From Bacillota bacterium (GTDB taxonomy: Bacteria; Bacillota; Clostridia; Acetivibrionales; DSM-1351): a DNA stretch of 30,374 nt. The notes beneath the pieces are model-generated. The model did not search any database, was not told the DNA's origin, and saw only the letters and a list, made by a program, of their open reading frames with translations. Location: positions 1 to 30,374 of the forward strand of contig JAFABO010000109.1 in the NCBI GenBank assembly GCA_023426005.1, in the 5' to 3' direction. Shown piece by piece: positions 1 to 9,015 of this stretch. Made by a program: the position numbers and the translations under genes. Positions within the stretch are counted from its first letter, which is position 1. Every line of letters starts with the position of its first letter.

Positions 1-45
1 TAAAAACCCCGCACACAGCGTTAATGCATATGTACAAGGCTTTGG

Positions 46-130
46 TGGTGGAGGGAGATGGATTCGAACCATCGAAGTCACTGACAACAGATTTACAGTC
101 TGCCCCCTTTGGCCACTCGGGAACCCCTCC
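46..130 (-). tRNA. tRNA-Tyr (anticodon GUA)
   Basis: Read on the minus strand this is an 85-nt class II tRNA. The acceptor arm GGAGGGG pairs with TCCCTCC, followed by A and an encoded CCA (plus-strand TGG at 46-48). The anticodon loop is CTGTAAA (plus-strand 92-98), giving anticodon GUA. The long variable arm expected of bacterial tRNA-Tyr is present, and the T-arm GGTTCGAATCC is intact. A strong promoter lies just upstream on the same strand (163-191). Confidence 0.97.
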
Positions 131-162
131 ATGAAATATTATTGTTTTTTGCAACAAGTAAG

Positions 163-191
163 ATTATGCAGCAAGAATTATAAATTGTCAA
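163..191 (-). promoter_or_regulatory. Sigma-A-type promoter of tRNA-Tyr
   Basis: On the minus strand there is TTGACA (plus-strand 186-191), a spacer of exactly 17 nt, then CATAAT (163-168). The predicted start is about 25 nt upstream of the mature tRNA 5' end, a typical distance for a stable RNA gene. Confidence 0.75.
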
Positions 192-324
192 CCTTTTTTT
201 AAAAAATCAAATCATAAACTGTTAAAAGTTGAAAAACAGTTAACCTCAAATACTGTCATACAGGATGTAATTACAAGTAATGTATATATCAGTAATAAAA
301 TTGAAATAAATTCCTTGTAACATA

Positions 325-353
325 TTGAAATCAATAACAAGTTATGGTAAAGT
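325..353 (+). promoter_or_regulatory. Candidate promoter for opp system 1
   Basis: TTGAAA at 325-330, a 17-nt spacer, then TAAAGT at 348-353 preceded by TGG, which makes an extended -10 (TGnTAAAGT). If used, the leader to the first opp gene would be about 280 nt, which is long. A nearer promoter may exist that I cannot pick out. Confidence 0.35.
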
Positions 354-638
354 ATAATAAAAAATTATATTAAAGTTTTATACAACTGATTGTATATATC
401 CATCATTACAAAGTACATGGATGAGTTCTTAAACTTATGCAATGAAGCATTAATGTTTGGAATTGTCTGTGTTTTTTTATATAGACATGTAGCATTGTTT
501 CAGCCCTAAATTTGTTTCACTGTAAGTACTATTAAGATTCTATTTAGGATGGGGATTTTTCAAATACAAATATGAAATGCTTAATATTTAAGACTTTTTG
601 CAACAAACTAACAGGAATATGTAGAATTGGGGAGTGTT

Positions 639-1637
639 ATGGAAAAGAACGAGTTATTGAGAATTAATAATCTTATTACTTCATTTCGTATTGACGGGCA
701 GTATTATGCTGCGGTGGACGGTGTTTCACTGAGCGTAAGGGAGAATGAGGTATTTGCAATTGTAGGTGAATCGGGGTGCGGTAAAAGTGCTCTTGCCCTA
801 TCCGTTCTCAGTCTGCATAACACCACCTATACGAAGGTGGAAGGCAATATATACTTTAAAGGGACCGATCTGCTGCCTATGAGTGTGGACGAGCTAAATC
901 AATTCCGGGGCAAGGATATCGGAATGATTTTCCAAGATCCTCTGACTGCTTTGAACCCGCTGATGAAAATTGGGGAGCAAATTGAGGAATCGTTGACCTT
1001 TCATATGAAAATGGATAAGAAGCAGAAAAAGACGCGTGCTATTGAATTGTTGAAGGGAGTAGGCATTGTATCTCCTGAATTAACCTATTCTCAGTTTCCA
1101 CACGAGCTTTCGGGTGGAATGAGGCAGAGGGCGATGATTGCCATAGCGCTGGCCTGCAAGCCGTCTCTGGTAATTGCCGATGAGCCAACCACAGCACTTG
1201 ATGTCACCATACAGGCACAGATTCTGGATTTGTTAAAGAAGCTTCAAAAGGAAATGAAGTCGGGTATCATTCTGATTACGCATGATCTGGGTGTTGTCGC
1301 AGAAATAGCAGATAAGGTGGCGGTGATGTATGCCGGTCAGGTTGTGGAAACCGGAGCGGTTGGTGCCATTTTCAAAAATCCCCTTCATCCATATACCCGC
1401 TCGCTGCTTGCATCAGTGCCAAGTGTCGATTCGGGGGAAAAGAACAGGCTGCATGTGATCGAAGGGATGGTGCCCTCTCTGAAGAATATGGAACGGGAAG
1501 GCTGCAGATTTGCCCCCAGAATTCCATGGGTTGACGAGTCGGAGCATGAAGAGCATCCGGAGTATCACGAGGTAGATAAAGGACATTTTGTATTGTGCTC
1601 CTGCTATAAAAACTTTTCAATGAGAGGAGAGGGGTAG
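639..1637 (+). CDS. oppD: Oligopeptide ABC transporter ATPase OppD (system 1)
   Basis: Cytoplasmic ABC ATPase that would power peptide import as one half of an OppD-OppF pair. With ATG 639 as start it is 332 residues. It shows Walker A GESGCGKS at about 43-50, the Q-loop IFQDPLTALNP, signature LSGGMRQR, Walker B LVIADEPTTALD and the H-loop ITHD. I chose ATG 639 over an in-frame TTG at 627 because that TTG lies inside the ribosome site (GGGGAG, 629-634). The C-terminal oligopeptide-transporter extension is present but altered. The family pattern GC-x-F-x-PRC with two further cysteines keeps only GC (GCRFAPRI) and a late CSC, so the middle cysteines are lost. It is the first gene of a five-gene operon, with two bases between its stop and the start of the next gene. 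Peptide rather than nickel or sugar specificity is inferred from the family and neighbours. Confidence 0.93.
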   Translation: MEKNELLRINNLITSFRIDGQYYAAVDGVSLSVRENEVFAIVGESGCGKSALALSVLSLHNTTYTKVEGNIYFKGTDLLPMSVDELNQFRGKDIGMIFQDPLTALNPLMKIGEQIEESLTFHMKMDKKQKKTRAIELLKGVGIVSPELTYSQFPHELSGGMRQRAMIAIALACKPSLVIADEPTTALDVTIQAQILDLLKKLQKEMKSGIILITHDLGVVAEIADKVAVMYAGQVVETGAVGAIFKNPLHPYTRSLLASVPSVDSGEKNRLHVIEGMVPSLKNMEREGCRFAPRIPWVDESEHEEHPEYHEVDKGHFVLCSCYKNFSMRGEG

Positions 1638-1639
1638 GT

Positions 1640-2566
1640 TTGGCATTACTTGAGGTAAACGATTTAAAAGTACATTATCCCATCAGGGGAGGAATCTTGG
1701 GCAGAGTCCAGAGTTATGTCAAAGCGGTGGATGGCATTTCCTTCAGGATTGACGAAGGTGAGACACTGGGCCTTGTGGGTGAGTCTGGTTCGGGAAAGAG
1801 TACCACAGGCAAAGCCGTCATGGGACTTGCGGAAATAACGGCAGGAGAAATCCTTTTCGATGGAAAGAACATCACCAGGTATGTCAGAAAAAATCACTCC
1901 TCCTACAGGAAAAGTGTGCAGATGATATTTCAGGATTCCTACTCTTCTCTGAATCCCAAGAAAAGGATATTGGATATTATTGCTGAGCCTCTCCGGAATT
2001 TTGAGAAGCAGACGGCCGGCGAGGAAAAAAAGCGCATTGAAGAGCTGCTGGAAATTGTGGGGATGTCTTCCGAGACCATGTTTAAATACCCCTATGAATT
2101 CTCAGGAGGGCAGAGGCAGCGAATCGGCATTGCACGTGCGCTGGCCTTACGGCCGAAGATGATTATTGCAGACGAACCGGTGTCAGCTCTGGATTTATCC
2201 GTGCAGGCGCAGGTGCTGAACTTCATGAAGGACATACAGAAGCAGTTCAATCTGGCATTTCTGTTCATCAGTCATGACCTGGGTGTAGTAAAGCATATGT
2301 GCAAAAACCTTATAATAATGAACAAAGGGAGGATTGTCGAAAAGGGCGTTAAGGAAAAAATATTCGAAAATCCGCAGCATATTTATACCAAGCGTCTGCT
2401 TGCCGCCATTCCCGACATCAATCCTGACAGGCGGGATGAGCTTCAGCAGTTCAGGGAGCAGGTGGCTGAGGAATATCAAAGCAAGTACCATATGTATTAT
2501 GATAAAAACCAGCGGGTTTATGATTTGAAAAAAACTGGAGACGACCACTTTGTCGCTTTACCGTAG
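1640..2566 (+). CDS. oppF: Oligopeptide ABC transporter ATPase OppF (system 1), TTG start
   Basis: Second ATPase of system 1, 308 residues. It has Walker A GESGSGKST at about 47-55, the Q-loop IFQDSYSSLNP, signature FSGGQRQR, Walker B MIIADEPVSALD and the switch histidine in FISHD. The start is TTG at 1640, preceded by GGAGAGGGG (1626-1634), and no in-frame ATG fits better. The C-terminal extension is shorter than in usual OppF proteins and contains no cysteine at all. The zone where family members carry GC...RC...C...C is replaced by a charged, tyrosine-rich segment (about residues 275-308). Its counterpart in system 2 keeps all four cysteines. It should pair with the upstream OppD as a heterodimer on the cytoplasmic face. 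Confidence 0.92.
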   Translation: MALLEVNDLKVHYPIRGGILGRVQSYVKAVDGISFRIDEGETLGLVGESGSGKSTTGKAVMGLAEITAGEILFDGKNITRYVRKNHSSYRKSVQMIFQDSYSSLNPKKRILDIIAEPLRNFEKQTAGEEKKRIEELLEIVGMSSETMFKYPYEFSGGQRQRIGIARALALRPKMIIADEPVSALDLSVQAQVLNFMKDIQKQFNLAFLFISHDLGVVKHMCKNLIIMNKGRIVEKGVKEKIFENPQHIYTKRLLAAIPDINPDRRDELQQFREQVAEEYQSKYHMYYDKNQRVYDLKKTGDDHFVALP

Positions 2567-2581
2567 AAGGAGAGGAAATGT

Positions 2582-3544
2582 ATGTGGAAAACAATATTAC
2601 GGAGGCTTCTGGTATTAATCCCGCAGGTTGCCGTGCTGAGTCTGCTGGTGTTCATTCTTGCCAGCTTTATGCCGGGGGATGCCCTGACAGGCAAAATCGA
2701 CCCCAATGTGTCACCTGAGAGGCTGGAAGAGCTTCGTGAAAAATGGGGTTTTTATGACCCTTGGTACGTAAAATACGGCAGATGGGTCACAGACGCTTTA
2801 AGCGGAGATCTGGGAGAGAGCACCAGCTACAAGATTCCGGTGACGGAATTGATCGGAAATCGAGCGGCTAACACCTTTTGGCTATCTCTGCTGACTCTGG
2901 GAATTACATATATCATAGGTGTATCATTTGGTGTCATATCGGGCAGGTTTAACGGAAAACCCGTAGACAAGGCAATCAGCTTTTACACCTTTCTGGCTCT
3001 GGCAATGCCGTCCATTGTATTGGGCGTTATCAATATTTACTTCTTTTCTCTGAAATTGAACTGGTTTCCCATGGGCGGAACCGTAAATGTAGGCATTCAG
3101 CCTGGAACCCTTTCGTATTTTTTCAGCCGGATTCATCATATGCTGCTGCCGGCAATCACTGGAGGGGTGCTGTATCCGGTGGGAGTTATTCAGATTTTAA
3201 AGAGTGAGATTGTTGACTATAAAATTTCGGATTTTGTTATGACTGCCCGGTCAAAGGGTGTCCCTGAGAAAACCATATACAGCAGGCATATTTTACGGAA
3301 TGCCTTTCTTCCCACTGCTGCAAGCCTGGGATATGATATTGCGTTCTTGCTTGGCGGCTCCATATTTATTGAGAGGATTTTCTCCTATCCGGGAATGGGC
3401 AACCTTTTCCTTGACTCCATTTTGCGCAGGGATTATGCGGTGGTAAATGCCCTGATTATTTTATTCGCCGTACTGACAGTTCTTGGTACTTTGATTTCCG
3501 ACATTATTATGTCGGCCGTAGACCCAAGAATCAGGATAAAATAA
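2582..3544 (+). CDS. oppB: Oligopeptide ABC transporter permease OppB (system 1)
   Basis: Inner-membrane permease of the binding-protein-dependent type, 320 residues and about six hydrophobic segments. The N-terminus follows the OppB/DppB pattern: LRRLLVLIPQVAVLSLLVF, then an extracytoplasmic PGD segment. The cytoplasmic EAA-type loop that contacts the ATPases is FVMTARSKGVPEKTIYSRH at about residues 218-236. The C-terminus DPRIRIK is the usual family ending. The start ATG 2582 follows AGGAGAGG at a normal distance. An overlapping out-of-frame ATG at 2578 is ignored. It lies 15 bp after oppF in the same operon and forms the translocation pore with OppC. Confidence 0.93.
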   Translation: MWKTILRRLLVLIPQVAVLSLLVFILASFMPGDALTGKIDPNVSPERLEELREKWGFYDPWYVKYGRWVTDALSGDLGESTSYKIPVTELIGNRAANTFWLSLLTLGITYIIGVSFGVISGRFNGKPVDKAISFYTFLALAMPSIVLGVINIYFFSLKLNWFPMGGTVNVGIQPGTLSYFFSRIHHMLLPAITGGVLYPVGVIQILKSEIVDYKISDFVMTARSKGVPEKTIYSRHILRNAFLPTAASLGYDIAFLLGGSIFIERIFSYPGMGNLFLDSILRRDYAVVNALIILFAVLTVLGTLISDIIMSAVDPRIRIK

Positions 3545-3561
3545 TGAGAGGAGCATAACTA

Positions 3562-4461
3562 ATGGACAATTTGAAGAATAAAAGAAGCAAAAAGACTTTG
3601 AACAAACCATCCTTTGGAAGGGCGGTATGGATAGAGCTTATATATGACAGGCTGGCAATGGTTTCTTTCATCCTGCTGATTATTATTTTTGCTACAGTTT
3701 TCATTGGTTCTACGTTTTTTGATTTGGGAGAGGCTGTCAAAGTAAAGCTGGGCATGATCAATAAGCCGCCGTCAGCTGATCATATACTTGGGACTGATGC
3801 TTCGGGGAGAGATATGGTGGGTCAGATGTTTCTGGGTGCGAGGAATTCCTTCCTGATAGCTATAGGTGTTACCGCATTATGCGGAATAGTAGGCATACTG
3901 GTCGGCTTGATTTCCGGTTATTTCGGAGGAATGACAGATAGTATAATCATGAGAGTAATCGACTTTATTTCGATGCTTCCGAGGTTGATGATTATTATTG
4001 CTATTATATCCATTATACCGAAGTATGATGTTATTACCTTCGTACTGATTGTATCGGCTCTCAGCTGGATAAGCGATGCAAGGCTCACAAGGGCAAAGAC
4101 TTTACAGCAGGGCAGCCTGGACTATGTGCAGGCCTCAAGGACACTGGGAACCAGAAATTTTGTCATAATGTTCAGGGAGGTACTTCCGAATATAAGCTCG
4201 ATAATTATTGTAAACCTGACGTTGAATCTGGCAGGAAATATGGGTTTAGAGACCGGGTTAACCGTTCTGGGTTTCGGCCTTCCATTTAATACACCAAGCC
4301 TTGGAACACTGATCAACTACGCCATGAATCCGGATAATCTGCAGCGCAGACCCTGGCAATGGTTACCTGCATCAATACTGATCGTGGTAATGATGCTTTG
4401 TATATATTTTGTGGGGCAGGCCGTTAAAAGAGCGACTGACGCCAAACAGAGGGTAGCATAA
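3562..4461 (+). CDS. oppC: Oligopeptide ABC transporter permease OppC (system 1)
   Basis: Second pore subunit, 299 residues. One N-terminal membrane segment (about residues 30-52) is followed by the OppC periplasmic signature HILGTDASGRDMVGQMFLGA, then five more hydrophobic segments. The EAA-type coupling loop is YVQASRTLGTRNFVIMFREV at about residues 190-209. The start ATG follows GAGAGGAG. The gap from oppB is 17 bp and to the binding-protein gene 28 bp, so all five genes are probably co-transcribed. No odd features beyond a slightly short length for the family. Confidence 0.92.
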   Translation: MDNLKNKRSKKTLNKPSFGRAVWIELIYDRLAMVSFILLIIIFATVFIGSTFFDLGEAVKVKLGMINKPPSADHILGTDASGRDMVGQMFLGARNSFLIAIGVTALCGIVGILVGLISGYFGGMTDSIIMRVIDFISMLPRLMIIIAIISIIPKYDVITFVLIVSALSWISDARLTRAKTLQQGSLDYVQASRTLGTRNFVIMFREVLPNISSIIIVNLTLNLAGNMGLETGLTVLGFGLPFNTPSLGTLINYAMNPDNLQRRPWQWLPASILIVVMMLCIYFVGQAVKRATDAKQRVA

Positions 4462-4489
4462 AAAAATTATTTAATAGGGAGAGATAATT

Positions 4490-6289
4490 ATGAAAATGAA
4501 AAGACTTTTGGCACTGTCACTGACGTTGGCTTTGACGGTTACTACTTTTGCCGGCTGCGGCAAAAATCAGGAAGAGGCCAATAATTTACACTCCGACTCT
4601 GCTATGCAGGAGGTTATGGCAAAGTTCCCAATAAAGAACACAAACGAAGCAACCAGCATCAAAGGAGGAGTTTTAAAGGTTGCCCTGGTTACACCTTCCG
4701 CTTTTGAAGGAATTTTTAATCCATGTTTTTCAGAAATTACGTCTGATACTGAGATTTTCCAATGGTTCCTGGAGAACGTTTTAAGCTCCGACGAAAGTTT
4801 TGTTTTTGATCAGGACGGAGCAGCGACTTATACATATGATCAGACCGCAAAAACCATGACGCTGAAGCTGAAGGACGGTATCAAATGGCATGACGGTCAA
4901 CCGGTAACGCTGGATGATTTAGTGTATGCATATGAAGTAATATGTGATAAGGATTATGAAGGAATGCGCTATGATGAGCAATTCACAAATATTGTAGGTG
5001 TAGAAGAGTTCCATGCGGGCAAGGCCAAAACAATATCCGGTCTGGAATTATCCCCTGATAAAATGACCTTAACCATTAAATTTAAGAAATTCTTCCCCTC
5101 CATTCTTGTCGGAGGCATCTGGGTTGCACCTATTCCAAGGCATTATTATGAGGGAATTCCGGTAAAGGAGATGAAGGCGCATGAAAAATCCCGCAAAACT
5201 CCTATCGGTTTTGGTCCATTTAAGGTAAAGAGCATTGTTCCCGGCGAAGCCGTTGAGCTTGTAAGAAATGACGACTACTATTTGGGCGCGCCGAAGCTAG
5301 ATGGTGTTACCATTACGGTAATAGCTCCCGACTTGGTACCAGCCGCAATGGAGGAAGGCAAGTTTGATGTTGCGCTGTTTTCACAACAGCAGTATCCTGA
5401 CTACAAGGAGCCTAAGAATTACTCCTATATAGGACAGCTCGAAACCGTTTTCGATTACACAGGCTTTAAGCTCGGAAAATGGGAGGAGAGTGCAAAGAAG
5501 AACCACTTCGATCCAAATGCCAAAATGGCCAATGTAAAGCTGCGCCAGGCGATAGGCTATGCGGTTGACATTGATAAGCTTGCAAAAGAGATGTTTAATG
5601 GTCTGCGTTTTCTCGCAACCACCGTTATCACTCCGAGGCATGCTGCATACCAGAATACGGAAATAGCGGGTTATACCTATGATCCCGAAAAGGCAAAGAA
5701 GCTGCTGGATGAAGCGGGCTACAAGGACGTCGACAATGACGGCTACCGCGAGGATCCTAAAGGGAAGCCCTTTACTATTACCTGGGCTGTGAGGGACGGC
5801 GAGAATATTGATACATATGCGCAGTTCAAGATGCAGAACTGGAAGGATGTAGGTCTGAAGGTTGAGCTGTACAACGGCCGTCCGACCGAGGTCAATGCTT
5901 TTTATGATGCCGTTGAGCACGATGATCCCAAGATTGATATGTACGACGCCGGATGGCAGACAGGGTATGACCCTAATCCTAAGAATCTTTGGGGTCCCGA
6001 CACATCTGCAAATTACACAAGATATACAAGCGACACCTTCAATGCTATTATGAGTGACATTTCCTCTGAAAAGGCATGGGATAAGGAATTTCTGTCGGAA
6101 AAATACCACGCATTCCAGCAGGCATTTTTTGATGAGGCCCCCGCAATTCCTACTCTCTGGAGAATGAAACTGCACGCGGTGAACAACCGTGTTAAAAATT
6201 ATGAGATGACAGATTTCGATATCAAGTGCTTTGCTCACTTAATTGAATTGACTGCGGATGCTCCTGTGAAGAAGGCAGATGTTAAGTAA
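4490..6289 (+). CDS. Peptide-binding lipoprotein (SBP family 5, system 1)
   Basis: Membrane-anchored extracytoplasmic solute-binding protein, 599 residues. The N-terminus is a lipoprotein signal (KR, hydrophobic core, lipobox FAGC with Cys23), so the mature protein would be lipid-anchored. The body is a family 5 (OppA/DppA-like) binding fold: LKDGIKWHDGQPVTLDDLVY, GFGPFKVKS, and LRQAIGYAVDIDKLA. A DVDNDGYRED loop near residue 415 resembles the calcium-binding loops seen in some proteins of this family. At nearly 600 residues it is larger than many OppA proteins and similar in size to lactococcal OppA. It is the last gene of the system 1 operon and is followed by a hairpin at 6331. Peptide ligand is the default inference; other family 5 ligands cannot be excluded. 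Confidence 0.9.
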   Translation: MKMKRLLALSLTLALTVTTFAGCGKNQEEANNLHSDSAMQEVMAKFPIKNTNEATSIKGGVLKVALVTPSAFEGIFNPCFSEITSDTEIFQWFLENVLSSDESFVFDQDGAATYTYDQTAKTMTLKLKDGIKWHDGQPVTLDDLVYAYEVICDKDYEGMRYDEQFTNIVGVEEFHAGKAKTISGLELSPDKMTLTIKFKKFFPSILVGGIWVAPIPRHYYEGIPVKEMKAHEKSRKTPIGFGPFKVKSIVPGEAVELVRNDDYYLGAPKLDGVTITVIAPDLVPAAMEEGKFDVALFSQQQYPDYKEPKNYSYIGQLETVFDYTGFKLGKWEESAKKNHFDPNAKMANVKLRQAIGYAVDIDKLAKEMFNGLRFLATTVITPRHAAYQNTEIAGYTYDPEKAKKLLDEAGYKDVDNDGYREDPKGKPFTITWAVRDGENIDTYAQFKMQNWKDVGLKVELYNGRPTEVNAFYDAVEHDDPKIDMYDAGWQTGYDPNPKNLWGPDTSANYTRYTSDTFNAIMSDISSEKAWDKEFLSEKYHAFQQAFFDEAPAIPTLWRMKLHAVNNRVKNYEMTDFDIKCFAHLIELTADAPVKKADVK

Positions 6290-6330
6290 TGTAAAATATA
6301 ACCTGATGTAAGGCAAAGGAAATTTTATTT

Positions 6331-6367
6331 AAGCGCCAATCGCGTTAATATGTGGTTGGCGCTTTGT
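6331..6367 (+). terminator. Terminator after opp system 1
   Basis: AAGCGCCAA pairs with TTGGCGCTT around a roughly 17-nt loop, 40 bp after the binding-protein stop. The T tract is short (CTTTGTTG), so termination may be incomplete. Confidence 0.6.
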
Positions 6368-7029
6368 TGAAGTCTTTAAATAATAAATAATAATACAATT
6401 CATTTGCACCTTACTTATTGATAAATAAAATACCATATGATAAAATATTACAAGTATTATTTTGGAATATTTGAAATTTGTAAGGTAAAAGCAGGTATTT
6501 TAGCCTGAAGTGTCAGAAGGTACCATTTCGGCTATTATGAAATCCATTGAATGAAGTTGGCATGTAAGTACGGTATAATCAATGACGATTTTTACCTGAA
6601 AATTGATCAGCCAACCAGCACAATGCGTTAAATTAATCATTTTTGTGTTTTTAGCTAAACAGAAGTACAGTAGTCATAGAAATTCATTTTTAGATTAAAT
6701 TGAGTAATTTTCGAACTATTTATTAGTATGACTGCAAATATTAGTTATAAGTGTAACAGTACATAAAAGTGCATTAATCTTTTAGGTGCTGTTGATTTTT
6801 TTTATGCTTTAATAGTTTAGTAATTTAAAGTGATACTGAACCTTGAAAAAATGAATAAATGGATTGACAGTATGTTGATAGAATTATCTTCAAACCGGTG
6901 AAATAATTAAGAAATAGAGAAGAAGTGGAATAAAATTAATTTATTTTAGGGATTTAACCCGGAAAATATACCGGGAAATATAAGTCATTTTAATATGCTG
7001 CGTTAATAGGGTCGCAGTTGGGAGGTCAT
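6368..7029. other. Long AT-rich non-coding gap between the two opp operons
   Basis: About 660 bp with no credible ORF, tRNA or repeat. TTGACA occurs at 6864-6869, but no convincing -10 lies 16-18 nt after it. TATAAT at 6574-6579 has no good -35. Two 15-mers loosely resemble the CodY box AATTTTCWGAAAATT (6590-6604 and around 6706-6720), each with four mismatches. The region probably contains the system 2 promoter and operators, but I cannot place them firmly. Confidence 0.5.
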
Positions 7030-7953
7030 ATGCTGAAATATGTTTTAAAACGGTTGTTGGTATCACTGCTGACATTATGGATAATGTTTACTTTAACATT
7101 TTTCCTCATGCATTTAACGCCAGGCAGCCCATTTTTGGGTGACAACAAAATAACGCCTGAAATATTTGCAAATCTGGAAGCAAAATACGGTTTGGACAAG
7201 CCCGTTTTGGTACAGTATGAGATGTACGCCAAAAATATACTCAAAGGCGATTTTGGTGAATCAATAAAATTAAGCGGACAGAGCGTAGGAGAAATTATAT
7301 CGAGAAAGTTTCCGTATTCTCTTAAACTTGGCCTTTTTGCCAGTGCAATTGCCATTGTGATAGGTACCATTCTTGGTACTATCAGCGCACTAAAAAAGAA
7401 CACCAGTGCCGACAGGGCAATAATGTTGGTGGTGACAATAGGCATTGCAGTTCCGAGCTTTGTGGTGGCTACCGTAAGCATGGTTTTATTCGGGGTAAAG
7501 CTTCATATGTTCCCCACCGTAAGTAATCTTGATACCTTGTCCAGCTATATCTTACCGGGCTTTGCACTATCCTTTTTCCCGCTGAGCTTTATTACAAGGC
7601 TGATGCGCTCTTCCATGCTGGATGTTATTAACCAGGACTATATAAGAACTGCCAGGGCTAAAGGACTTTCCGAAAGAGTGGTAATCTTTAAGCATGGCTT
7701 GAGAAATGGAATTCTCCCTGTCGTCACATATGCAGGCCCAATGGTTGCAGGTGTTTTGACAGGTTCATTCGTAATAGAATCAATATTTTCCATCCCTGGA
7801 TTGGGAAGCTCTTTTGTAACCAGTATTACAGCAAAAGATTATCCCACCGTCATGGGTGTAACAATTTTCCTCGGCACATTACTGATTTTTATGAACTTCC
7901 TGGTGGACATATTATACAGGTTCGTCGATCCAAGGATCAATATAACAAAATAG
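7030..7953 (+). CDS. oppB: Oligopeptide ABC transporter permease OppB (system 2)
   Basis: Membrane permease of 307 residues. The OppB N-terminus (LKYVLKRLLVSLLTLWIMFT), the periplasmic motif MHLTPGSPF and the GDFGESI segment are all present. The EAA-type loop is YIRTARAKGLSERVVIFKH at about residues 213-231, and it ends DPRINITK. ATG 7030 is chosen because GGGAGG (7020-7025) sits just before it. An in-frame TTG at 7018 would place the ribosome site inside the gene. It is the first gene of system 2, where permeases precede ATPases, the reverse of system 1. It is clearly paralogous to the first OppB but divergent. Confidence 0.93.
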   Translation: MLKYVLKRLLVSLLTLWIMFTLTFFLMHLTPGSPFLGDNKITPEIFANLEAKYGLDKPVLVQYEMYAKNILKGDFGESIKLSGQSVGEIISRKFPYSLKLGLFASAIAIVIGTILGTISALKKNTSADRAIMLVVTIGIAVPSFVVATVSMVLFGVKLHMFPTVSNLDTLSSYILPGFALSFFPLSFITRLMRSSMLDVINQDYIRTARAKGLSERVVIFKHGLRNGILPVVTYAGPMVAGVLTGSFVIESIFSIPGLGSSFVTSITAKDYPTVMGVTIFLGTLLIFMNFLVDILYRFVDPRINITK

Positions 7954-7970
7954 GGGCAGGTGGATAACAA

Positions 7971-8966
7971 ATGAGAGAAATGGATAATACAGCAGTTTTA
8001 GAAAATAAATTGTTTATGCCTGCCACTGAAAGTGAAAAGGCAACAGTTGAAATTATGCGCCCTTCAGTAGGGTATTGGAAAGATGCCTGGAGGAGGCTTC
8101 GAGCAAATAAGGTTGCAATCGGGGCACTGGCTGTTATATTGCTGGTGCTGCTGGCTGCAGTAATAGGGCCGATGCTCTCTCCGTATAAATATGATCAGAT
8201 TATCAAGGGCAGCGAGAATTTATCTCCAAATGTTCAGCATATTTTCGGTACCGACAGTCTGGGCAGAGATTTGTTCACAAGAACCATGATAGGTGCCAGG
8301 ATTTCAATAGCCGTGGGTGTGGTAGCTGCTATAATGATCTCCATCATCGGAATCCTGTACGGCGCTGTTTCAGGCTTCCTTGGAGGCTGGGTCGACATTG
8401 TGATGATGAGAATAGTTGATATAGTTTATTCAGTTCCTACAGTACTGATCGTAATTCTTCTGCAGGTAGTTCTTAAGGATCCGATTGACAAATATCTGTC
8501 ATCTGCCAATTCGCCAGCTTTTTTAAAGGGCTTGGGAGTCGGCCTGATAAGTATATTTTTTGTTCTGGCTTTGCTGTATTGGGTAGATATGGCGAGAATA
8601 GTCCGCGGACAAATTCTGGCATTGAAAGAACAGGAGTACGTTCTGGCCGCCAAAGTTCTTGGTGCCAGCAGTAAGGATATTATCTTAAAACATCTGATAC
8701 CTAATTGTATAGGTCAGATAATTGTTGTTGCGACGTTGAAAATTCCCGAAGCAATATTCGTTGAGTCATTTTTGAGTTTTATAGGTCTTGGTGTTTCCAT
8801 TCCTATGGCTTCGCTGGGTTCCTTGTCACAGGCAGCGCTGAAGGGAATATATTCATATCCCTACATGCTTATTTTCCCTGCTGCAACCATCAGTATCATA
8901 ATACTGTCCATGAATCTTTTCGGAGACGGCTTAAGAGATGCACTCGATCCAAGAATGAAGAAATAG
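7971..8966 (+). CDS. oppC: Oligopeptide ABC transporter permease OppC (system 2)
   Basis: Second pore subunit, 331 residues. A roughly 40-residue cytoplasmic N-terminal tail precedes the first membrane segment, then comes the OppC signature HIFGTDSLGRDLFTRTMIGA at about residues 86-105. The coupling loop is YVLAAKVLGASSKDIILKH. A longer loop with KDPIDKYLSSANSPAF separates two membrane segments and has no counterpart in the system 1 OppC; it resembles the insertion found in OppC proteins of oligopeptide rather than dipeptide systems. The start ATG 7971 follows AGGTGG. ATG 7980 (MDNTA) is a less likely alternative. It lies 17 bp after oppB. Confidence 0.92.
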   Translation: MREMDNTAVLENKLFMPATESEKATVEIMRPSVGYWKDAWRRLRANKVAIGALAVILLVLLAAVIGPMLSPYKYDQIIKGSENLSPNVQHIFGTDSLGRDLFTRTMIGARISIAVGVVAAIMISIIGILYGAVSGFLGGWVDIVMMRIVDIVYSVPTVLIVILLQVVLKDPIDKYLSSANSPAFLKGLGVGLISIFFVLALLYWVDMARIVRGQILALKEQEYVLAAKVLGASSKDIILKHLIPNCIGQIIVVATLKIPEAIFVESFLSFIGLGVSIPMASLGSLSQAALKGIYSYPYMLIFPAATISIIILSMNLFGDGLRDALDPRMKK

Positions 8967-9015
8967 CTTGAACATTATTGTTTTGTGGCCGTTATTGCGG
9001 CTCATGGAGGTTAAT

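Larger units (their letters stand above)
131..638. other. Non-coding region upstream of opp system 1
   Basis: About 500 bp of AT-rich DNA without a credible ORF. It holds the tRNA-Tyr promoter at the left and a candidate plus-strand promoter at 325-353. A 10-bp perfect palindrome TGTAATTACA lies at 266-275 and could be an operator, although such short AT-rich palindromes also arise by chance. I see no recognisable T-box, S-box or other riboswitch core. Confidence 0.6.

Noticed and set aside
5381..6238. 285-codon open frame on the minus strand inside the system 1 binding-protein gene
   Set aside because: It lies wholly antisense to a clearly real gene, has no ribosome site, and its translation is hydrophobic and cysteine-rich without family features.
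6864..6900. Promoter for system 2 at TTGACA 6864-6869
   Set aside because: No acceptable -10 lies 16-18 nt downstream; TTATCT at 14 nt is too close.
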